This document shows positions 1-7,000 of a DNA stretch of 8,188 nt, one piece after another. The translations under genes and the position numbers were made by a program. The DNA lies in NCBI GenBank assembly GCA_964343305.1, contig CAYFJO010000465.1, forward strand, positions 1 to 8,188, read 5' to 3'. Each line of letters opens with the position of its first letter. Position 1 is the first letter of the stretch. The notes below the pieces were generated by a model. The model had not been told where the DNA came from. It was given only the letters and a program-made list of their open reading frames with translations, and searched no databases. Source of the stretch: CAYFJO01 sp964343305. Lineage in GTDB: Bacteria; Planctomycetota; Planctomycetia; Pirellulales; Pirellulaceae.

Positions 1-43
1 CTTGCGAGTCTAATACGAAGAAATGCCAGGTTTCGTTCCCGTG

Positions 44-2182
44 CTAGCTGGCCAATTGAAAGGGCCAAATGAGCGGGATCAACAGGAGCGCCGTGACCGT
101 AACGACGATTGCAAGCGGCAGGCCGCATTTTAAATAGTCGACCGGTCGGTAGCCACCTGGTCCCATGACCATCAAATTGGTTTGATAGCCGATCGGAGTG
201 ATGAACGACAGCGATGCAGCCAAGGTGATGGCAATGATAAAAGGTCTTGGATTCAAACCTCCTGCCGCAGCCAAAGCGACGGCCAGCGGAAAAAGCATCG
301 CGGCGACGGCGTTGTTCGTAATCATCTCGGTAAAGACGAGCGTTAACAAATAGAGAACGATCAACAGCAGATAGGGTTGATTGCCAATGCCGTCAATCAA
401 TGCTTCTGCGATCCCCTGTGCCGCGCCGCTCCTTGCCAGCGCCGTTCCCAGCCCGAGCGCGGCGGCGATCGTCAGCAGCATCTGCAAATCAATTGCCTGG
501 CGGGCGTCGGACATTCGTAAGCATCCTGTGACCACCATCAATCCGGCAATGGTGATCGCCGCCACCGCCGGAGATGTGAGTCCGCCCAAATCGATTGTAA
601 ACAGGCTCATCGCGACGAGCCAAATAATCAGAATGCCAACCAACACGGCCGCAATCTTGGCTTTGTCGTATCGTCGCGGTTCGGCGCCTTCGACGCTGCT
701 GACGAGATAAAAGTCGCGGCTGTTGCGGTACGAGGTGACGAATTCCGAGCGCGTTTGCAACAGCAGCGTATCGCCCGGTTCGAGGATGATGTTGCCAATT
801 TTGTTAGTTAGCCGCACGCCATTTCGGTGTACGGCGACCACGGCCGCGTTGTATCGTTGGCGAAAGTTTGCTTCCCGCACCGTCGTGCCAATCAGCGGCG
901 ATGTCCGCGACAAAACCACTTCGGTTAAGTGCCGGCGAATCCGCGTTTTCGGATGAAACTCATAGGTCATGTCCGCGGCGGGAACGAGGCCAGGAATCTT
1001 TTCGAGGTCGACGATGGTGTTGACAACGCCGGTAAAAACCAGCCGATCGTGGGCATGAATCGTGTCTTCGGGCGTTACCGGCGTGATCACCTCGCCATCG
1101 CGATCGATTTCGATCAAGAACAAACCGGGCAGGTGTCGAAGTCCGGCGCGTTCGACTGGACGGCCAATCAACGGACAATCGTCGGTGACCAGCATCTCCA
1201 CCAAGTACTCCCGACGTTGTTCGTCGAGCCGTTCGATCATGTCCGTCCGATTGGGCAACAGACGAGGCCCCACGAGAATCAGGAAAATAACTCCCACAAC
1301 GGCACAAGGCAGTCCGACATATCCGAGTTCGAACAACGTCATCGGCCGAACCGCCGCCGCAAACGCGTGCTGATCGGAATTCGATTCATTCGCAGAGTTC
1401 GCCTGTTCGAGTTGGTATTGATACTCCGACTGAAGTTTGCCATTCACCACCAACGTCGTGCTGGTACCGATCAACGTGCAAACACCGCCAAGGATCGCCA
1501 GATAACTGACCGGCATGAGCAATCGTGAGGGCGAGATATTGCGGCGGCGGCACCAATCGACGACCACCGGGGCCATCATGGCAACCAAGGCGGTGTTGAG
1601 CATGAATGCCGAAGTGGCCGCCAGCGTCACCGCCAACCGTCGCAACGCGTTGCCTTCGCTATGGACGTTGCCAAGCAGCTTCTCGCCGACCCAATCCAGA
1701 ACGCCAGCGGAACGTAGGCCTGCCGCTACGACCAGCAATGCCCCGATGGTTAACACTGCCGTACTGGCAAACCCATCGAAGGCATCAGCAGGATCGATCA
1801 CTCCCGAAATGGTGACAACAACCAAACCTCCAAGGAACAGCAAATCGACTGGCACACCGCGCCGAAATTGCAACGCGGCAAAAACGAAAAGTGTGACACC
1901 GATCGCGATCCAAGGATGGGTGAATTCTGGAAACAAGTCGATTCGTCGGTTGTGCGAGGGAAAAACTAGGTTCGCAGCCGCAAGTTGCCGGCTCGCGAAT
2001 TGACAAACTGGCAGCAAATTGCTACGGCAACAGCGTAAGTGCGAAAGGAGATGTGTCGGATCGATGCAATCGAAACATTCACTATTATCGGGACATTTTG
2101 AAACATTATTAAGTTCATCATCGTGATAAACATTAATCTTTGCAACCGCTTCGTTGAGACAGGCCGGCAGGATGTAACCCAT
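44..2182 (-). CDS. SLC13/DASS-family permease with two RCK_C (TrkA-C) domains
   Basis: This is a 712-residue inner-membrane transporter of the SLC13 (divalent anion:sodium symporter) superfamily, similar in architecture to E. coli YfbS and algal SAC1-like sulfate transporters. The substrate cannot be read from the sequence; sulfate, other inorganic anions or dicarboxylates are family options. Hydrophobic membrane segments occupy about residues 88-310 and 508-708. Two cytoplasmic RCK_C domains lie between them, at about 325-405 and 412-490, each with the PLIG motif typical of TrkA-C. The N-half signature is NTALVAMMAP (196-205) with GTSTTLVVNG (239-248). The C-half signature is TNNAVAAMLFP (622-632) with TPIGYQTN (662-669). 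Family members usually have Asn where this protein has the second Thr of GTSTT. The ATG at 2182 follows a GAGG-like sequence at a short spacing of 3-4 bases. However, the first 83 residues precede the canonical start of the fold, are AT-richer and contain seven Cys. A TTG at 1936 (residue 83) is an alternative start without a visible Shine-Dalgarno. The family call is firm; the N-terminus is not. Confidence 0.9.
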   Translation of the reverse strand: MGYILPACLNEAVAKINVYHDDELNNVSKCPDNSECFDCIDPTHLLSHLRCCRSNLLPVCQFASRQLAAANLVFPSHNRRIDLFPEFTHPWIAIGVTLFVFAALQFRRGVPVDLLFLGGLVVVTISGVIDPADAFDGFASTAVLTIGALLVVAAGLRSAGVLDWVGEKLLGNVHSEGNALRRLAVTLAATSAFMLNTALVAMMAPVVVDWCRRRNISPSRLLMPVSYLAILGGVCTLIGTSTTLVVNGKLQSEYQYQLEQANSANESNSDQHAFAAAVRPMTLFELGYVGLPCAVVGVIFLILVGPRLLPNRTDMIERLDEQRREYLVEMLVTDDCPLIGRPVERAGLRHLPGLFLIEIDRDGEVITPVTPEDTIHAHDRLVFTGVVNTIVDLEKIPGLVPAADMTYEFHPKTRIRRHLTEVVLSRTSPLIGTTVREANFRQRYNAAVVAVHRNGVRLTNKIGNIILEPGDTLLLQTRSEFVTSYRNSRDFYLVSSVEGAEPRRYDKAKIAAVLVGILIIWLVAMSLFTIDLGGLTSPAVAAITIAGLMVVTGCLRMSDARQAIDLQMLLTIAAALGLGTALARSGAAQGIAEALIDGIGNQPYLLLIVLYLLTLVFTEMITNNAVAAMLFPLAVALAAAGGLNPRPFIIAITLAASLSFITPIGYQTNLMVMGPGGYRPVDYLKCGLPLAIVVTVTALLLIPLIWPFQLAS

Positions 2183-2279
2183 TCGACCTCGTTTATCTAT
2201 TTAGCGTCGTTTTTCTAATGGCACTGATCGGTAAACTCCGATACTCAACACAGAAGCCTCCCGTATCGGGCTTCCCCCC

Positions 2280-2304
2280 AAATTGTACAAACGGAAATTG
2301 TACA
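2280..2304. repeat. 10-bp direct repeat AAATTGTACA, two copies 15 bp apart
   Basis: AAATTGTACA occurs exactly at 2280-2289 and again at 2295-2304, separated by AACGG. Each copy contains the palindrome TGTACA, and the first sits in a longer palindrome, TTGTACAA (2283-2290). Two palindrome-centred boxes 1.5 helical turns apart in a divergent promoter region resemble an operator pair for a dimeric regulator. This is inference; no regulator is encoded in the window and the motif is short. Confidence 0.45.
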
Positions 2305-2333
2305 GCAGTTCTTTGCGTGCCTTGAGGATCTCT

Positions 2334-2362
2334 TTGCGCAATCCGAATTCGCTTTTTCTATT
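2334..2362 (+). promoter_or_regulatory. Weak sigma70-like promoter candidate for the acidic-protein gene
   Basis: TTGCGC (2334-2339) and TCTATT (2357-2362) are spaced by 17 bases and lie about 34 bases upstream of the ATG at 2396. Each hexamer matches the sigma70 consensus only partly, and planctomycete promoters are poorly described. This is the best-spaced candidate I could see, and it overlaps the imperfect TTGAGGA...CTCTTTG direct repeats. Confidence 0.2.
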
Positions 2363-2395
2363 TTGAGGACTCTTTGATGTCTGGAGGACAATAAC

Positions 2396-3646
2396 ATGAC
2401 TCGCTCGTGGTTAGCTCTCTGTTGTTTAATGTGCACTTTCGTTGCCTTTGTCGGCGAAGCGCACGATGCGGTCGCGGAAAACGCGACGAATAGGATACGA
2501 TGCCGTCGATATTGCGTTCGCGTTTGTTGTTACCTGCCCGCAAACCAATGCCAAAGCGATGCGACACACTGTGCCGAACAAGGCAATCAACAACCGGTTG
2601 CCGAGGCAGATGCGAAGGCGGCCGAAAATGCAACGAACGAGGATTCGGTCGCATCAGACCAGACCGATCCATCCGCGGATGACGACTACTACTACGATGA
2701 CTATTACTACGATGACTACCCAGGCGAAGGCGGTTATGGGTATGAGGCGGACATCGTCGAGTCGACAAACGACGAGGCAATGGATGAGCCGGAAGAAGCC
2801 GTAGAAGAAGCAGTCCAAGAGGTTGTTGAAGAGGTAGTGGATACGACAACCGATGAAGACGTTGTCGAGACGGAAAGTGTGGTCGGTGAAGCGATTGATG
2901 AAGCAGTCGAAGAGACAGTCGATTCAATTGTTGAAGACGTCGTCGAGTCTGTGGTGGACGATGTCGTCAAAAAGACCGACGAAATTCGTTCAGAGTATGA
3001 CGAAGTATATGACAACGCGGTCTACGGTCCGGCCGAAGATGAAGCAGTCGTCGAAAGTGACGACAGCGACAGCGCCGCAACCGACGACGATTACGGTTAC
3101 GATCCTTATGATTATGAGGATTTTGACTACGAAAGTCATTGGTACAACGACGATGAGGACGTTGAGCCAACGCAAGACGAAGACGTTGTCGACGTAGAAT
3201 CCGATGCCGATTGGGCGGACGATGAGTATGAATCGTATGACTACGACGAATATTGGTACGACCACGTGGAAGACGATGTAGTTGAGGAAAGTACAGACGA
3301 TGCCAGCGAAGGCCTGGTAGAGGACGATGCTGTCGAACAACGCAGTGACGATGCGAACGAAGATCTCGTCGAGGACGATTATGATTGGGAAGATTGGGAT
3401 TGCTTCGACGACGAATATCGTATCGAGCAAGAGGCACCCGTCGTGCTGACTCCGGCGGAACCAATGCCGATCGAGCCATCAAATGTGCGAATCGATCACG
3501 CGGTGATTCTCTCCGTCGCAAGTCTTTTGGAGCAGGCCAGCAAATCGTTGCAGCAGGCCTCCGATGAATTGGTTGGAATGGTCAACGCGGAAGTCAATGT
3601 TGCGGAAGCTGAGATCCAGCCTCCAGAGGGGGTTGAGCAGCGCTAG
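2396..3646 (+). CDS. Secreted hyperacidic Asp/Glu/Tyr/Val-rich repeat protein, unknown function
   Basis: I do not recognise a family for this 416-residue protein. The start is supported by GGAGG at 2383-2387 and by a Sec signal peptide: Arg at position 3, a hydrophobic core at about 5-20, and a likely cleavage after AVA (25-27). No clear lipobox is seen. The mature N-terminus carries a six-Cys module, C36-x3-C40-x3-CC(44,45)-x6-C52-x6-C59. From about residue 82 to 346 the chain is dominated by Asp and Glu with many Tyr and Val. It includes DDYYYDDYYYDDY (96-108), a region at 133-193 where hydrophobic pairs alternate with acidic pairs every four residues, and Tyr/Trp/Asp-rich stretches at about 229-293. 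A 17-residue tandem repeat lies at 296-329. A lone Cys (336) sits in DWDCFDDE. The C-terminus (about 364-408) is a likely amphipathic helix. The composition suggests a disordered, cation-binding exported protein, possibly surface or matrix associated; that is inference. It is probably transcribed alone, ending at the terminator at 3785-3836. Confidence 0.85.
   Translation: MTRSWLALCCLMCTFVAFVGEAHDAVAENATNRIRCRRYCVRVCCYLPANQCQSDATHCAEQGNQQPVAEADAKAAENATNEDSVASDQTDPSADDDYYYDDYYYDDYPGEGGYGYEADIVESTNDEAMDEPEEAVEEAVQEVVEEVVDTTTDEDVVETESVVGEAIDEAVEETVDSIVEDVVESVVDDVVKKTDEIRSEYDEVYDNAVYGPAEDEAVVESDDSDSAATDDDYGYDPYDYEDFDYESHWYNDDEDVEPTQDEDVVDVESDADWADDEYESYDYDEYWYDHVEDDVVEESTDDASEGLVEDDAVEQRSDDANEDLVEDDYDWEDWDCFDDEYRIEQEAPVVLTPAEPMPIEPSNVRIDHAVILSVASLLEQASKSLQQASDELVGMVNAEVNVAEAEIQPPEGVEQR
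2681..2719 (+). repeat. 15-bp coding tandem repeat giving DYYYD/DYYYD/DY
   Basis: Inside the acidic-protein gene, a 15-base unit reading GAC-TAY-TAC-TAC-GAT occurs twice (2684-2698 and 2699-2713), followed by GAC-TAC. The two copies differ at one synonymous position. Such short units can change copy number by slippage, which would lengthen or shorten the Tyr/Asp run. Confidence 0.7.
3281..3382 (+). repeat. 17-residue tandem repeat within the acidic protein
   Basis: Residues 296-312 and 313-329 form two adjacent 17-residue units sharing the pattern V-E-x-x-[ST]-D-D-A-x-E-x-L-V-E-D-D-x. Eleven of the 17 positions are identical. The DNA copies are exactly 51 bases apart but have diverged at many codon positions, so this is an old duplication rather than a recent slippage product. 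It is the only longer repeat unit I could align in this protein. Confidence 0.7.
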
Positions 3647-3655
3647 TTGAGGTGT

Positions 3656-3688
3656 CGCCTGAAGCGGCAAAACACAGCCGCTTGGGCG
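3656..3688 (+). other. Hairpin just after the acidic-protein stop codon
   Basis: AAGCGGC (3662-3668) pairs with GCCGCTT (3677-3683) around the loop AAAACACA. The stem extends through a small internal loop by CGCC (3656-3659) pairing with GGCG (3685-3688), for 11 GC-rich base pairs in total. It starts 10 bases after the stop codon. No T run follows, so it is more likely an mRNA 3'-end stabiliser or an incidental structure than a terminator. Confidence 0.5.
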
Positions 3689-3762
3689 AATGGGTGATCC
3701 ATATTGCTTGGCATGTTTGATTTTGAAGCACACCACGTAGAGAGGTTCACTCACCAAAGCTC

Positions 3763-3779
3763 ATCAAATGGCATTTGAT
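3763..3779. repeat. 17-bp palindrome ATCAAATG-g-CATTTGAT
   Basis: ATCAAATG (3763-3770) and CATTTGAT (3772-3779) form a perfect 8-base inverted repeat around one base. ATCAAAT recurs at 3778-3784, 15 bases after the first copy and directly against the terminator stem. It could be a protein-binding site or just a small hairpin; nothing distinguishes these. Confidence 0.4.
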
Positions 3780-3784
3780 CAAAT

Positions 3785-3836
3785 ACGGCGATTGGCAAGC
3801 GGATTCGAACGCAGCCAATCGCCGTTTTCTTTTTTC
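3785..3836 (+). terminator. Strong rho-independent terminator of the acidic-protein gene
   Basis: A perfect 12-base stem is formed by ACGGCGATTGGC (3785-3796) and GCCAATCGCCGT (3814-3825). The 17-base loop can fold further (GCG 3799-3801 with CGC 3810-3812). It is followed at once by a T-rich tract, TTTTCTTTTTTCT. The opposite strand lacks a comparable T tract, so it works in the plus direction. It ends transcription of the acidic-protein gene, 138 bases after its stop, and isolates it from the large gene at 4056. Confidence 0.92.
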
Positions 3837-4055
3837 TGGTAATCACTTAGAACAAACTACACGGTGCTAGTTGACCATGCCTAATGCACGCTTTTTCGGG
3901 AATTCTGCTGGCGAAACGAGTGCATCGATACTAGAATGGCCCTTATCGGCGCGGATATTGCGTCAGACCCGCAGGGCAAGGCCGGGTTTTGGCCAACAAT
4001 ATGCCGGAACAGAACTCAAACTCACCATACACACATCCGTGTCTGGAGCAACATT

Positions 4056-7000
4056 ATGTTGATGCGTAATTGCACGATCTTGGCGGCTATCACCGCTCTA
4101 TTTACCACCTTCGCTCTCGCCGCTTCCGCACAAGAGGCATCTCGACTGGAAACATTCCAAAAGTCGTCTGGCGAAATTTCCTTTGCGTTAAGCCTGTCGC
4201 CAAACATTCCGACGGCAGCAGCGGATGCGACCGATGTCCTTGTGTTGTTTGACACATCGGCGAGCCAAACGGGCCGTTATCGGGATGACGCACTTGAATC
4301 CCTTCAAACGCTGTTGGGTCATCTTACGGAAAACGATCGCGTCAAGTTGGTGGCGGTTGATCTTAATGCCGTGGAAATGACGAAGGACTTTGTTGCTCCA
4401 GTCGGCGCGTCGATCAAAGCTGGCATCGCGAAACTGAAGAAGCGTGCTCCTCTTGGCTCGACCGATATGGCCGTTGCGCTACAAAGTGCGATCGACAGTT
4501 TCTCACCGGATGGAGCAACCGCGCGAGCGGTTGTTTACATTGGCGATGGAATCAGCCGAGCGAACTGGCTCGAGAATGGCGAGTTTGCCGGATTGATGAA
4601 GAACTTGGTCGCACGCCGAGCACCCGTTTCGAGCTATGCGATTGGTCCGCGACGCGACATGCACTTGCTGGCCGCCATCGCCAATCACACCGGCGGGATG
4701 CTGTATGTGGACGCTCAAAAAGTAACGGGCGACATGGCGGGCAGCGCTTTGGCGAATGTAGTCAAAGCCACCGTCATTTGGCCCACCGAAGTTCATTTGC
4801 CCAAGGCAATGAGCGAGTCTTATCCAGAAACGGTTCCACCGCTGCGGTCCGATCGAGACTCGATCGTGGTTGGTGTTCTAGAAGGGGCTGGCAAGCAACT
4901 GGTTACCATGCAAGCCGAAATGAATGGCAATCCCGTGAAATTGCAGTGGGAATTGGCGACACAAAAGTCCAACGAAGACCTCGCCTTTTTGCCGCAGTTG
5001 ATTACCACGGTTCGAGACAGCAAAGGTTGGAATTTACCCACCGTTGGTTCCGCTGGTTTGGCGGAAACGGGACGAACGATGGTGGAAGGGGCTCGTGATC
5101 TGTCGAAGATGAGTGGCCGTGCTCTGGCGAGCGGCGACCTGGAAAGTGCGGATCGCCTGACCAAGGCTGCGTTGGCAAGTGATCCGGGCAGTGTCGAAGC
5201 ACGGACGATTCGTAACGCAATCTTGCGTCGCAAAAAAGCGATCGGTGGTGGCGGCAAATCACCTCCAGGTGAAATCACGATTCGACTGGCCGCACAGCCG
5301 ACGCCTGTGCCGGGCGCGGGAGGTTTGTTGCGTGAGTTTGAAGAAGGCGAAGGCCGTTTTCTGCGAGCCGTTGAAGATGAAAAATCGGTGATTAGCGGCC
5401 GCATCCAAGCCGAAGTTGAAGCGGGGCTGGACGCCGCACGCAATAAGCTTGGTGAAGACGCCGAAGGTGCCAAGGAAGATCTCAAGTTGCTGTTGGACAT
5501 GGTCGAGCGGTCGCCGGACCTGAAGACGGATGTGCGGGCAAAGCTTCGCAATCAGATCGCGGTGGCATTGCGTGAATCCAATCGCCGTGAAGTGGAGATC
5601 AACGAACGTCGAGCATTGGCTCAGGCGAATTACGCCGCGGCGTTGCAAAATATTCGTTTGGCCGATGACATTACGCGGAAGAACGAAAAGATCAAACAGT
5701 TGATGGATCGGTTCGATTCGCTGATGGATGAAGGCAGATATATCGATGCGGAAGAGAAGGTTGGTGCCGAAATTGCCAAACTCGCGCCCGAACAGCCGAT
5801 TGTTCCGAGCGTCAATTTCAACGCCCGTTTCCGCGGCCACGTGCTGCAAAACGAAGCCCATCGCGAACAACGGCATCGTAAGTTTGCGGAAACACTCTGG
5901 CAAGTTGAGAAGGCGCACCTCCCGTATCCGGACAATTTGTGGATTATCTATCCAGATCCGGAAGAATGGGAAGAGTTGACGATGAAACGTCTGAAGTACC
6001 GTTCGGTCGACTTGGGTCAAACGGGCGGCGCGGAAGAGAAGATCAATGCGGCGTTGGATGAAACGACTAAACTGGAATTCATTGAGACCGCGTTATCGGA
6101 TGTGATCGAGTACTTGGAAGATCGTCACGGAATTCAACTCGAATTGGATACGCGTGCACTCGATGTTGTTGGTATTGGTAGTGACACGCCAATCACACGT
6201 GACTTGAGTGGTGTATCGCTGCGATCCGCTTTGCGACTGATGCTTCGCGACCTGGAATTGACCTATATGATCCAGGACGAAGTGCTGATGATTACCACTC
6301 CTGAAGAAGCCGAAGCCAACCTGGTCACCAAGGTATATCCGGTTGGCGACCTTGTGGTCCCCGTTCAGAGCGGTGGCATGGGGATGATGGGCGGCATGAT
6401 GGGTGGTGGCATGGGCGGCGGAATGGGCGGCGGTCGTGGTGGCGGTATGGGCGGCGGTATGGGCGGCTTTGGTGGTGGTGGTCGTGGCGGCGGCGGCTTT
6501 GGCGGCGGCGGCGGTGGCGGATTCTTCGCCGTGGAAGACGAATTGAAACTGGGCGGCGCCAAGAAGAGCACTCCCAACGCCAATGCACCGAGCAACGCCA
6601 AACCTAATGCAACAGCTCCTCGCAACACTCGCCGTGTTTCGCGAATTCATCCTGATGTTGTTCCCGGAATGACGATCGAAGAAGCCTGGAACGCACATTT
6701 CGACAAGGGCCAAGTCGATCCGGCCGCGGTACGAGAAACGGTTCGGGAGTTGATGGTGGAAGCCCAGCGATTTCACCGCGCTGAGAACCGAGAAAGCAGT
6801 AAAAAAAAACTCGCTGAAGTCGTCACGGTGATCCAAGCCGCGCTGCGCAGTGGACAGCCACAACCGTGGATGTACGAAGCAATGGGCATGGCGATGCAAG
6901 CGGGCGGGGCACCCGACACCGAAATCGAACGAGCGGTGATGTCGGCGGTTGATTTTAGCAACAACGTCGACGACATGATGATCGCGGCTCTGTATCTGTC

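Larger units (their letters stand above)
2183..2395. promoter_or_regulatory. Divergent intergenic region between transporter and acidic-protein genes
   Basis: This 213-base spacer separates two divergently transcribed genes, so it should hold both promoters. It contains an exact 10-base direct repeat (2280-2289 and 2295-2304). It also contains an imperfect 15/14-base direct repeat, TTGAGGATCTCTTTG (2322-2336) and TTGAGGACTCTTTG (2363-2376). A small hairpin pairs GAAGCC (2253-2258) with GGCTTC (2269-2274); C residues rather than T residues follow it, so it is not an obvious terminator. GGAGG at 2383-2387 is the Shine-Dalgarno for the plus-strand gene, 8 bases before its ATG. No known riboswitch or RNA gene was recognised. 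A short open frame on the minus strand here (2245-2436) looks like chance. Confidence 0.6.
3647..4055. other. Intergenic region with structured 3' end, terminator and upstream leader of the large gene
   Basis: This 409-base stretch has no gene I can support. Its first half holds a hairpin at 3656-3688, a short palindrome at 3763-3779 and a strong intrinsic terminator at 3785-3836. The remaining 219 bases should carry the promoter and leader of the large gene at 4056. TTGACC at 3871-3876 resembles a -35 box and TAGAAT at 3932-3937 resembles a -10 box, but they are not correctly spaced with each other, so no promoter is called. GGAG at 4045-4048 is the Shine-Dalgarno for the ATG at 4056. A 63-codon TTG-initiated frame (3871-4062) overlaps that start but has no Shine-Dalgarno and no protein-like character. 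Confidence 0.6.

Noticed and set aside
929..1528. 199-codon plus-strand frame
   Set aside because: It is antisense to the RCK_C and N-half region of the transporter, which has clear family motifs. The frame has no recognisable domain.
2253..2280. Hairpin GAAGCC/GGCTTC followed by CCCCCC as a terminator
   Set aside because: A six-base stem with a 10-base loop and no T tract on either strand, located between divergent genes where no terminator is needed.
2245..2436. 63-codon minus-strand frame across the divergent promoter region
   Set aside because: It overlaps the start and signal peptide of the acidic protein, has no ribosome-binding site and no protein-like features.
2734..3015. Ser/Thr-rich minus-strand frame
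   Set aside because: It is the antisense of the Asp/Glu/Val-rich repeat region of the acidic protein.
3871..3937. TTGACC (-35-like) and TAGAAT (-10-like) as the promoter of the large gene
   Set aside because: They are 55 bases apart and neither has a credible partner at 16-18 bases.
3871..4062. 63-codon TTG-initiated frame overlapping the start of the large gene as ATGTTGA
   Set aside because: The overlap is suggestive of translational coupling, but there is no Shine-Dalgarno, no signal or domain, and the residue composition looks random.
4820..5551. 243-codon minus-strand frame rich in Ser, Arg and Pro
   Set aside because: It is a mirror of the helical middle of the large protein. The composition is typical of antisense frames in this GC range and no domain is recognisable.
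6365..6628. Proline-rich minus-strand frame with long PPP runs and a signal-like start
   Set aside because: The proline runs are just the complement of the Gly/Met repeat in the large gene.
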